A stretch of 64,000 nucleotides of DNA, from the NCBI GenBank assembly GCA_003956705.1, contig QZCP01000401.1, forward strand, positions 124,001 to 188,000. The letters are read 5' to 3'. The stretch is from Brevipalpus yothersi. Lineage: Eukaryota > Arthropoda > Arachnida > Trombidiformes > Tenuipalpidae. A model generated the notes under the pieces. The model saw only the letters and a program-made list of their open reading frames with translations, was not told where the DNA came from and made no database searches. Made by a program: the position numbers and the translations under genes. Positions 23,982-34,600 of the stretch are shown here, piece by piece. The first letter of the stretch is position 1; every line of letters begins with the position of its first letter.

Positions 23982-26900
23982 ATGAATGCAGTGTTTGATC
24001 GCAAAAAAGGTGAGTAAATTAATGAATTATTTAATGATATCTGCCTATTATACTGAGATCTTTGAACAAAACATTCGAATAGCTTATAAGAAATCGAGAT
24101 ATATATTTATTCTTGATAAGTATATTTAGCGTATTACGAATTTGTACTTACCAATCCAACTCCAATCAAGCTTCTGCAGAAAAGAAGACAGAAAGTCCTT
24201 TTCCCGCAAATTGAAAATGATAGATTTTCCAGAGATTATCCACAGGATTTTCTAATGATTGGAGTTATATTCCAGGAATACTCAATCATATGTCTCTCCA
24301 AACATAAAATGATCTTATGATTTTTGCTCGATAAACCTTCAATTTCAATGATGAGTGCTTTATCTGTTACTTCCAATCATAATGCATTAGTTCATTAGCG
24401 CAATATTGAGCTAATCTAGGAAATGAATTTCGGAAGAAGGAGTCTGAAAGTTGGAGGTCAGCAGATATTGAAGAATATGCAAAAACCCTCTAAGATTGGT
24501 CATCAAGTAAAACTGAATCAGAAAAGTGGCCCAATCTCAGGTATCTGATCAAAAGTAGTTGAATTCATTCAAAGCTATGAGAATTTCCCTTCAAACTTCT
24601 TGTATTTTATCAGAGTAGGAAAAATTCTTTCACACTACTACTGTCATGTATGATTACCTGATTCTAAAAGTCTTGACCCATAATCAAAGAGAGCAGACAG
24701 AGGTGATATATTCATACTTCCAAGGAATCCAGAACCTTAACTCACGCAAAGCTTAAACAGGATCGATTCAAAAAATTTTTCAGAAGCACTTCGATCTATT
24801 CGAACAAATTTCCAATATTCCTATGGAAACATTATTTTACAAAGCTCTACTAAAGGCTGAATTCTTTTCCCACTAGTCGACAAATTTTTCGTTTCTTGCA
24901 AGATCGTGATGAACCCATTCTATAAGTTCAGATAGGAGAGAAATGAGACTCTTTCAATCACCTACCAATATTAGGACCAAAACCTAGACGAGAATGGATC
25001 AAACTCATGTTCTGGAGATTGATTTATTCTGAGCGAGAAGTACTTTTCTGTTATCGATAATGTTATTTGTTTGGTTACTATCGAGTTCACATTTGGTTCA
25101 CATCCTTCTGAGAAAAGTGATTGAATCCATTCGACATAGTCTTCCAGGGAATATGATATCTTGTGAGGCTGTAAATGAATCCCATTCTGTACTTTCTAAT
25201 CTCAGCTGGAATTATTTTTGTGCTTAATTGGTTATGGCAGTGTTTGAAACCAACCATATTTCGAGGTTCGTTGATGAGCTTACAAAAATTTTGACAAGTC
25301 AAACAGTAATTAGTGTCTTCCCAAACATGAGATAAGATCTTGAGGAATTCTTTTTCAGTCTGAATAGTCAGAACTCACGATGTCTGTTCACGATAATCGG
25401 AAGTTTACCATGTTTCATTGTTTCAATTTGTTTTGCTTTTCACCATTTTTCATTGGAAAAATTTGCTCAATGGCTAATGTTCACTGAGACGATCAAATAA
25501 ATCAGAGAAATGAATTGAGTTAGTAGTTTGGAAATCTTCTCCTGAACCAAACTTTTCAACGCTGGTTAATTAATTAAATTTCGGTTCGATTCATCACTCA
25601 AGATATAGCAAGACAACTGTTTTCGGGTGATTATACATTGCCCATTGTAGAGGAAAGTTAATTGTAGTTGAACGTTGGAAAATCATTAATCTTCATCTCG
25701 AGATTCATGTGTTCATTGGAAATGCAGGGTGCGAGAATTATCATATCATCTTAGTTTCTCATGAATTGAATAAATACTGGGAATATATTCCAATCATGAA
25801 AAACATAATCGTGAGAAGCTCTACTTTTACCAGAATATATTCCAAAACAAACAAAAACTCATCAATTCTAGAATTCTATTTTGGTTCAAATCATAATTCT
25901 TGCTGGTTTATCTTATTCTCTGAACAGATTCCGATGCTGACGAAGGGGATCTTTACATAAGATGTATGCCAGGACAGTTGAATAAGTTATGTCGACAAAC
26001 GAGATTCTCAAAATATGAAATAAGAAAACTGTACCAAGGTTTTAAGCAGGTAAGATCATCTTCTCTTTGTTTCCCTCATGACTCAATAATAAATCAATAC
26101 TCAATCCGATCATTCATCAATAAGGAATGTCCAAGTGGCTTAGTCACTGAAGATGCTTTCAAAGAGATTTTTGCCCACTTTTTTCCCCAAGGAGGTAAGA
26201 GCACCATGTTCAATTATTCATAGAGTATCTAATTAATCAAATGAAATCTACAGATTCATCTTTATACGCACACTATGTATTCAAGACATTCCAAGATGCA
26301 GCTGGAAGTAAGGGTCGCTTGAATTTTGAGGCAAGTAATAGAACTGTTCAAGGATTCTCTTCGATCACATCGCTGAGATGTTCCAAAAATTTTCGACAAA
26401 AGTGATTGACAAGGTTGTTTTTGGGAATTTTTGGATTTTCAGGATTTCATCAATTTGCTCTCGAGACTTTCTCGAGGTACTGTATCGGACAAACTTCGTT
26501 GGATTTTTCTTCTTTATGACATAAATAGAGATGGTTTCATCACTAAAAATGAGATGCTCATCATAGCGAGATCGGTTTATAATATGCTGGGTGATTTCGC
26601 TAGACCGATGCCAGATTCTCTCTCAATTCAAGATCATGTGGATAAAGTTTTCGCGGTAAGTTTGCATGCTAACTTGTCGACTGATAAACAGTATGCAATT
26701 TGACCTTATCAGCATGATTACCAGTTCTTTCGATCTAGAGAATTGTGACTCTAGATAATACCATTTCGATGGATTTTTTCAATTGAAAACTTTTCTCGTA
26801 TCATTATTCTAGCAAATTGATACTAATCATGATGGTGTGATTACTCTGGATGAGTTCCAAGACTGGTGCTTAACGGTAAGAAGACTGTACATTAGCGTAG

Positions 26901-27117
26901 AAATGAGTGCTTGATCCTCTCAATCTGAGAAATCACACTCATAAAATTCCGTTTGATCATAAAAACCAGCTACAACATTTTACCATAATCCATTTTATGT
27001 TACATGTTGCCTATTATATGATATGTGTGAAACTTATTTATTTCTTCTCTCTTCTTTTTTCCAAAGGATAATCGAACAGCGACTAATTTGACAATTTTTG
27101 ACACTATACTTCTGTGA
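23982..27117 (+). CDS. KChIP-like neuronal calcium sensor
   Basis: This is an EF-hand protein of the Kv channel-interacting protein/NCS family; vertebrate relatives bind the cytoplasmic N-terminus of Kv4 channels and tune gating. Seven exons join in phase: 23982-24009, 25928-26049, 26125-26194, 26254-26330, 26443-26655, 26813-26875 and 27067-27117 (207 aa). Family signatures are LYQGFKQECPSG, FPQGDSSLYAHYVF, RGTVSDKLRW, the Ca-binding loop DINRDGFITKNE and a last loop DTNHDGVITLDE. The EF-1 loop is degenerate, as is usual for the family. The intron after 26330 starts with GCAAGT, a GC-AG intron. The first exon codes only MNAVFDRKK after a 1.9-kb intron, so other first exons with different N-termini may exist. 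Confidence 0.92.
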
Positions 27118-27638
27118 TAAGGCTGGTACATGATGTCATCCACAATAATTGATATTCAACGAAATTGTCTTATGTAGATCCTTCATCTTATCTCCACATG
27201 GAATCCATGCTGAGAATCAATGCTCATATGTATACATTCATGGAGTAAAGAAAATACTCAGCACCAAAATTTGTGAAATAACATCAACAATATTTTCTAT
27301 TTCAACCGAACAAATGGTATCTTGTCAGTGGACAACATTATATTAATGATGATCAAATGTTACATTGAATAATATGAATCCTCTTTTTTCTGTGTGAATT
27401 GAGCTCATAGAACTGGATCAAGTCATAATGCAATAGTTGTTAGAGAGAAATTTCTTGATAATTTATGCACAAAAAATTGACAAAAAATTCAATTTTCTCA
27501 TTCGGATGGATTCCTGCATACTCATATTAACTGTTATGTATACATTATTCAAATTGGAAAGTGAATAAATGAGTTTCATTCCTGTAAACTTTATCATGAT
27601 AAAAATGATCACATAACTTTTGAGAAAGTATAGATGCT
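27118..27638. other. convergent intergenic, KChIP and F-box 3' ends
   Basis: AT-rich DNA between two facing genes, presumably both 3' UTRs. No gene was seen. Confidence 0.5.
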
Positions 27639-29004
27639 TTAACGTTGAGTTGCTTTACTTAGATGAATTAAAATAATCGAAACTCCTCGGTACACAAGAA
27701 TTCCATCAGCCATGGTGGAATCTATGCGACTGAGAATATCACTCTCTAATTTTTCAACTTTGGTGAGCGGTACTATTGATTCAAGATAATCATAATCTTC
27801 GTAGAGATCTTCGTATAGATCATCTGAATTTCTTGTACTGAAATCTGGAAGAGATTCACATCCACAAGGAAATATATCGACTAGAGGAAAGGCGGTGAAT
27901 GTTGACCCAAAAAAAGTGACTTTAGGAAATATTGCTTGGATACTCTTGATGTAAAGATATATTGGATGGGAACAAATGTGATCAAAAATAAAGCCGAACG
28001 TTTGTTGATCAGCATCACTAGAATTAGGATCAAAATCGAGAGATTTTTTGAAATTTATTATCTCTCCCTGTATTTGCTCTTGATCTGTTGGAACAAAAGA
28101 ACACTTGGCAGTCTTAATTCCTTCTCCACCAAACGATAGGGAAAGTAATCCTGATTCCAGATAATCTTTTGAACGTGATGGATGTTTTCGATAAAAAATA
28201 GACTCAACTGGACCAGTAATGAGAATATTTCCCTTCAAAGGTCCAACTTTGGTCAAAAAATCTAAAAACCGTTCATTGTTCATCAAATGTCGATGATCTT
28301 TAAGGAAAACCAGAATAGTTTTAACCGTTTCCTTCTTGGTACCTATCACTGGTTCAACACTTTTCGGATCTTCCCAATCGGTTATCTGTACACGATAGTC
28401 AGAATAATATTTACTTAACACCAGACTTGCCATCGTTCTGGGAGAAATTACACTATTAGAATTGATTTCCATATCTTCTTGATCAATTCTGTGCTGAAAT
28501 ATTACACCTCGACCTCTGATCACCACCGCTGGACTGTCATCAGGAGCAAAACCAGACTGTAAATGTCCAAATGCAATTGAACACAATGGTGCACACATTA
28601 TTTGTGATGTCAAAAAATGTTCAACTTTATCACCAAAATCTGGACATGGCTTCAATCGAAGTGATTCACATCTGTTATTATCCCACAAAATACCCTACAA
28701 TCAGCAGAGAGACAAAATCAAATTAACAAAAACCAACATTTTCCCCTAGAATCAATTACATTAACCATTAACTTACCGAAAATTCTCGACCATCATCGGT
28801 GGTACTTGGTGATACAAAAGGTTTACTTGAGCAATCAGTTAAATCACTTAAATAGAAGACACTCGAGGACCGGCGAGACAAAACTTTGCGTCCAACTGAA
28901 TACCATCGTTGGCATACCAATTGTGAATTAACTAGATCTGAGCCACACAAATGGCTCAATATTCGCTCCAATAGATGATCAATTCCATTAATCACATCCA
29001 TCAT
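27639..29004 (-). CDS. FBXO22-like F-box/FIST protein, paralogue 1
   Basis: Two exons, 29004-28777 and 28694-27639, join in phase 0 for 427 aa (human FBXO22 is 403). An N-terminal F-box (HLLERILSHLCGSDLVNSQLVCQRWYS, about residues 8-36) is followed by RKVLSRRSSSVFYLSDL and a FIST-type sensory domain (IMCAPLCSIAFGHLQSG, QTFGFIFDH, IFPKVTFFGSTF). The C-terminus ILIHLSKATQR resembles the FBXO22 tail. FBXO22 is a substrate receptor of an SCF ubiquitin ligase; the same job here is inference. Two paralogues lie at 49207 and 53954, with matching architecture. Either of the two adjacent ATGs (29004, 29001) could start translation. Confidence 0.82.
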
Positions 29005-29229
29005 ATGTAAACAAACCTGTCTAAATACAGTTCACTTTTAACAGTTTGATAATATTTCAATGTTGATGCCAGCAACAACAACATCAACATCAACATGATC
29101 AGAAGCTCAAACAGCTTTTCAACTTGTACACATGAAAACAGCAAAACGATTGCTTCACTCACCAGGGTGACGCAATAATAATAATGATGATGATTATTAA
29201 TTATATTAGCTTGAATGAAAAGAGTAGTG

Positions 29230-29610
29230 CATTGGAGAGAGAGAAAAGATCTTCCCAGTAGTAAAGTTTGATTGGGAAAGGTGATTTCAATTAATCATGC
29301 TGGATGGGATATGAGTGGTTTACATTGATGATGGTATGAAAAGGGTTGCTTTTTGAAAGTTTTGATGGATAATGAGATGGACTTTTAGTGGTGATAACTT
29401 TTATCATGAAAAATTAAAATGAATCGTTCGGATGAAGATTATGAGATTTTTTTCGCTTCTTATCCATTCACGATTTTCGAGATGAATTTGTTGACGATAC
29501 TGTCTGTACCATTCGATTTTATGGCAAACTAAGCTTTCTTCTTGATTTTTCTATGAGTGCAGCTTTGAGTTATCCAAAATTTGAAATCTTCAGCTTAGCA
29601 TGCTGATGAG
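29230..29610 (+). repeat. dispersed segmental repeat, copy 1
   Basis: About 370 bp beginning gagagaaaagatcttcccag and continuing through gttttgatggataatgagatgg. A diverged copy in the same orientation lies at 33940-34315. No coding potential is seen. Small indels separate the copies, so the duplication is not recent. Confidence 0.85.
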
Positions 29611-30249
29611 AAAATATTGAAAACCCAATATAATTGGCCACCCAAGAAACAATCTTTAACACTCTTATGGGAATAATTCCAAAGGTAAAAGATATTATTG
29701 CTCTATTGAAGAGGATGAAAAAAACTGATCACGCTGAATCCGCAAGTGAAGCTGTGTGAGAGAGACATAAGAACGATAAGGATAATCGATGGTGCTGTCG
29801 AAGAATGATCGATGATCGTCTGTTTGCATGTTCCACAACTCTCTTCTTCATCATGATTGTCGAAGAATCTCAAATCTTTCTTCTCTCATGAAATAAACTA
29901 TCAATTTGTTGAAGAATATCAAAAAGTGTATTGTCAATGACGCGTGAGAGAAAGTTTGCTACTTTCACTAACACACACAGTAATAATGATTTTTACCACT
30001 ATTTTTCAGATATTCCACCGCACCATACTCCAGATGTACTCTCAACAATTTAATCATGACAAAGCACCCAGAGAAAATGAACATTTTTCTTGCGAAGTAG
30101 ACGAGCGAAGACTCATCATAAGGAACAAAATCGACATCATGCGATCATAGGCATTATTCAATCATCTAGCAAAGAAGAGAAAATCCCAATAATACGACAC
30201 CTTTTCATGATATCGAGGAAAATTATTCCCCTAAATAAAATCAAATTCT

Positions 30250-30294
<45 letters not shown>
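30250..30294. repeat. (CT)n microsatellite
   Basis: A pure CT run of about 45 bp in the intergenic region downstream of the elongase gene. Confidence 0.95.
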
Positions 30295-30296
<2 letters not shown>

Positions 30297-30854
30297 GTTA
30301 AAAAACTTATCGGTATCGAGGTATGATGACTTGAATTTGTCAAGGTCCTCAACGACAACCTGTTAAGCTGGTAGAGAATGCAGATTGAATTTTTGAAATG
30401 GAACTGAAGAAAATTGTCAACTCAGCAATTAGTTCAGGTGTTTACTAAAGTGAGAAAGAGTTGAGAGGAAAAAAAAGTTTGGATATTATCTGAACATATT
30501 TTTCCCAAATCAAGTTACCCCTCCACGTCAAACTCTCAAAATATCGATAACATCCATCACCAATACTAGAGTGCTTGTGTGTTAGAAAATTAATGTTTAT
30601 GATAGCCATGAGGAAGACATTAGTTCAATCATAATGCCTCACTATAGTGATCCGATCAAATGGTAGTGAAAGAAGGACCCATTCCACTATTGAATGATCT
30701 GATCATTCAACTCACAGCTATTCCCGAGAATAAAAAGAAAAGAGGAAATAATATTTTGAAAAACAAAATACTATCAACGAGATTTTATGAAATAATAAAA
30801 ATAATAATAATATTCAAGTCTTTGTATTCAATGATGTTTATGTTTATGGATATG

Positions 30855-31730
30855 TCAATTTTTTTTCTTCTTCATCTCTACATTTCCGTTAATATCTTTC
30901 TTGTTGTTGCTGTATCCTGTTGATGGCCGTAAATATGTTCTCACAAAAAAGTGTACAAACAGTATGAATAATGATGAAAATATGGCTGTTCCCGCCAATG
31001 ATGCGTTTGGATGTGAATTACATGTGGAATCTTGCCGGTGTCGATAATATGCCAGCAAATTGATGGAGAAACCGAAAATCATCTGTAAAATTTGTGTTGT
31101 GGTTATCGATACATTGACAGCTCGACTGAAACGATATCCAAGAGCACGCATCCCATAATATGCATACATTATCGTATGGACACCGGCATTAATCACAATG
31201 AACCATCGAGCATATGCCGGAAAGTAACGGCCAAGTGCGTAAAATGAGTATAAAAATGTAACCGCATGATGGTACCAATGAAGAAATATAAGATCACGCT
31301 TTTTTAATATAACAAACAGAGTATCACCAAATTCGACAATCTTGGACACCACAAACAGATAGCTCCAAAATTTGATGCGACTATCCCGCTGCATACCGGA
31401 AACATCGCAAAAGGTTGCCTCAAAGCCTTTCCGTCGAATTGTGTCAATCAATTCAGGTGCTAGTCGAACGGTGACTAGTAGTGAAAATAATGATAAACCA
31501 AAATTCCATACTGCTAATGGTATTCGAAGTCCAAATGGTTTACGAGTTTTCATCTCTTTCTTTAAATAAAATACACCAAATACATAGGCAAATGCCAATG
31601 GGAACCATAGCTGGAAATTGTGTCCCAAAAATTTGATTCTCTCATCAATATCAGGTAAAACTTCCACCTTAAATGTGGTCGATATACCAGGTAAACTGTT
31701 CCACCGTGATGATCTATCCAAAATTTCCAT
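30855..31730 (-). CDS. very long chain fatty acid elongase, ELOVL6-like
   Basis: This ER membrane condensing enzyme of the ELO family adds two carbons from malonyl-CoA to long acyl-CoAs. It is an intronless 291-aa frame. The HWYHH histidine box, the preceding KIVEFGDTLFVILKKR, and VNAGVHTIMYAYYG-type segments (here VINAGVHTIMYAYYG) are present. Several membrane helices are evident, and the C-terminus KKKKN is a dilysine-type ER retrieval signal. The FGDTLF and HWYHHAVT signatures fit the ELOVL3/6 branch, so saturated C16 substrates are likely but not proven. The lack of introns contrasts with its neighbours; this could be a natural single-exon gene or an old retrocopy. The upstream region is heavily CT-rich. 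Confidence 0.93.
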   Translation of the reverse strand: MEILDRSSRWNSLPGISTTFKVEVLPDIDERIKFLGHNFQLWFPLAFAYVFGVFYLKKEMKTRKPFGLRIPLAVWNFGLSLFSLLVTVRLAPELIDTIRRKGFEATFCDVSGMQRDSRIKFWSYLFVVSKIVEFGDTLFVILKKRDLIFLHWYHHAVTFLYSFYALGRYFPAYARWFIVINAGVHTIMYAYYGMRALGYRFSRAVNVSITTTQILQMIFGFSINLLAYYRHRQDSTCNSHPNASLAGTAIFSSLFILFVHFFVRTYLRPSTGYSNNKKDINGNVEMKKKKN

Positions 31731-32003
31731 TGTTCACAGAATCCAGACACACAAACGCACACAAACCCACAGGAAGGAATAAAAAAAATCTCACCACTTT
31801 GTGAACCAAAAAATCATTCAATACCAAACACTGGACAGCCGACACCAAAAAACATTTGTTAAATCGAATTGATTAACACAACCGGCACCTTGATTCTAAC
31901 TGGCCACAAGATTTGAGATAGTAGATTTTTCAGAAACACGAGAGAAAGAGAGAGAGAGAGACATCGTCAGGCGATATTTTTCTCTCCGCCCAGAGTGAGC
32001 TGA

Positions 32004-32130
32004 TTCTCTCTCTCTCTCTCTCTCTCTTATTTTCTCTCTCTCTCTCTCTCTCTTCCTCTCTCTTCCTCTCTCTTTCTATCTCACCTTAGTTTCTCTCTTT
32101 TTCCCTTTCTTTCTTTTTTTTCTCTCTTCT
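32004..32130. repeat. CT-rich low-complexity block
   Basis: Several (CT)n runs separated by short TTATTTT and TTCC spacers, upstream of the elongase gene. It may act in GAGA-type promoter architecture, but that is inference. Confidence 0.9.
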
Positions 32131-33534
32131 CACTCACAATTAACGTGAAAATCATACTCTTTGGCAGATAGAATATTCTTCCTCGCAGCATGAATCGTCT
32201 ACCGAATCATCATGCGTTCAGCGTGTGATGGAGATACGAGCTTGCATAACTTTGATTCTTGGGATGCTGGCCTTTGAAATGACCACAGGCAAATCGAGAG
32301 ATGCTTACTACTGTTAGACTGATAGTGTGGCAAGAGATGTAGGTCGATGAAGACCTGTCGGTGTGTGTGAGATAGAAGGGAACTTTATCATAAGTTTGGT
32401 TCAGTTTTTCTCCTTTCAACATTTTAGCCCGAGAAAGCCAGAGAAATAGTGATAAATGTTGTTTCACGGTGAAAAAGTATATCTCAACTTCTGCCCTGGT
32501 AACAAACTTTTGCTCCTCTACATGCTCTTCTATACTCTACATCATTTCGAAAATACATGCACAATCGACATTTGTAGAAAGATAACCCTGAGTAGGAGAT
32601 TATTCAAGAGCCTTGGAACAATCATTTCAACTTGTTCGTTCCATTTTCATAGTCCGCTTAGAGAACCGATTGAGTATCATTTTGGCAACTTCATGATGGA
32701 ACTTTTTCCTTGTTCTCACTCCTCCCAGGGGAAGGATATCTCGAGACTTGAAAACTTGTCGGGCTATTTCCTGATAGAAGAGAAAATCGATAGCTTCGAA
32801 AAGTAACCAAGTTGGGACAATCTTCTCCAAATGTTGAAGATGACTGACAAGTAACTGTACCAGGAAATAAGAGTTTTGTTGGATATTTCGAACAGCACCT
32901 TTCTCTTGTCGGATGCTGGGGAAGAGAAAAATGAGCTTCATCACAATTTAAGCATGAGTTTACACTGTATTATTGTTTAACATTATTATGCAATAACAAG
33001 ATGCCTTAAGCGATAAAAGAGAGAGAGAGTCGAAATGAAAGAGGAATCAAGTCATGGCAAATCTTGGCACGTTTATTGAGAAAATATATATTTACTTAAG
33101 CTCAACTTGTGAACGATGTCATTGACAACGTCTGAGAGAGATCCGAGGAAAAACGTGAACATAGTAAGAAAATTTGTACACAAAGAAGAAGAAAGTCCCA
33201 AGTGATTGTGTCATCAACAAGGAAAATTAAGAAAAACAATGTCCTCTATAAATAGAGAATAGAGAATACTGAGCACGTTGCTTCATTACGAAGAGTTCAA
33301 GTAAGTAGGATGAACTTTGAATAGGAGTAGAACAATCGATTCCGTTCTGATAGACTTGATCCAAATTGACCAGAGTGAACCAAAGATGATAGAATAAGGT
33401 AGATAGTTGGGCAGTTCAAGATTAATTAGCGAGGCCAAATTCTGGCCCAATATAGTTCCAACCACATAAGCGGTGTCATTTGACTAGTTCCATAGACTGG
33501 ATCCATGGAACATGAACATACATCGAAACCAAGC

Positions 33535-33788
33535 CAATCGATAATCCAAGGCATCACTGAGTAACCAAAGGCAGAGCCATAAAAATATTCAAAAAAATCC
33601 ATCAAACGATCATGGGATGGTTTGATGGAAATGGAAATCAGTATCAAAATCATGTAGCATGGAGTCGAACGATCCATAAGCCAATCGATAAACCAAGGTG
33701 TGTGTGCCGCACGCAAGACAGCCACACTCAAAAGAAGATACATGATGTATTTGAGCATGATTGAAATGGAAATCAGTATCAAAATTAA
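33535..33788. repeat. diverged tandem repeat, unit about 145 bp
   Basis: Two units share an anchor agccaatcgata..ccaagg (33532 and 33675) and, about 110 bp further on, ggaaatcagtatcaaaat (33637 and 33768). The middles differ. A minus frame runs through both but shows no known domain. Confidence 0.6.
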
Positions 33789-33939
33789 TCAATTTTTATC
33801 GGAATTGTATAAAGATAATAGAAAAGATAATAAATAGTATCTACTAAATCAATACACAGTATTTGGATGAGTGACACTCATTAACTGGGCCGTTTCATGT
33901 AGCCCATTGGCCAGTGAAGAGGCGCCTGATTTTAATCGA

Positions 33940-34315
33940 GAGAGAGAGAGAGAGAGAAGATCTTCCCAGTAGTAAAGTTTGATTGGGAAAGGTGATTTCA
34001 ATTCATCAATTCATCATGCTGGATGTGACATGAGGAGTTTACATTGACGATGGTATGAAAGGGATTGCTTTTTGAAAGTTTTGATGGATAATGAGATGGA
34101 CTTTTGGTGGTGATAACTTTTTATCATGAATCGCCGACATGAATATCAAAAGATTTTTTCGCTTCTTACTCATCCATGATTTTCGAGATGACGATACTGT
34201 CTATACTATTCGATAATCGAATTTCGATTATGTGACGCATTGAACTTTTTTCATGATTTTTCTGAGTGAAGCGCGAGTTATTCGAAATCCTCATGTTGGC
34301 ATGCTACAATGTAAT
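33940..34315 (+). repeat. dispersed segmental repeat, copy 2
   Basis: A diverged direct copy of 29230-29610, again starting after a GA tract with gatcttcccagtagtaaag. It lies upstream of ATG9, whereas copy 1 lies upstream of F-box paralogue 1. Confidence 0.85.
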
Positions 34316-34600
34316 GAAATTATCTGAACTTTATCTATCAAGTTAGATGGCAGCATAACAGAGTACATGTGATTTTTTTTTGTTTATGTTTTGTTTTGAA
34401 GCTTTTTAATTTTCTTTGTTATACGTTCTTGAAGTTCTGTGCTCTTGAATACGAGATACATTGTTCAAATGGTATTGGAATTGAATTTCCAAGACTGATC
34501 CATATAATTAATGTCTTCCATCAATTGATTTGGTGTGAAGTTGAAATTGTGTGTGTGTGAGCTAATTTTTGTTTTACATAAATAGGAACCTGCTTGGGTG

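Larger units (their letters stand above)
29005..30854. other. non-coding, between F-box and ELOVL genes
   Basis: This is the upstream flank of F-box paralogue 1 and 3' flank of the elongase. It contains one copy of a dispersed repeat (29230-29610) and a CT microsatellite (30250-30294). No further gene was found. Confidence 0.5.
31731..34600. other. repeat-rich non-coding region between ELOVL and ATG9
   Basis: This region starts with a CT-rich block (about 32004-32130), probably around the elongase promoter. A weak 105-codon minus frame lies at 32627-32944, with no recognisable domain. A diverged tandem repeat (33535-33788), the second copy of a dispersed repeat (33940-34315) and a putative acceptor (AAATAG at 34584) just before the ATG9 start follow. 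Confidence 0.5.

Noticed and set aside
32456..32944. Overlapping 116- and 105-codon frames
   Set aside because: No domain, no splice context and equal openness on both strands; not supported as a gene.
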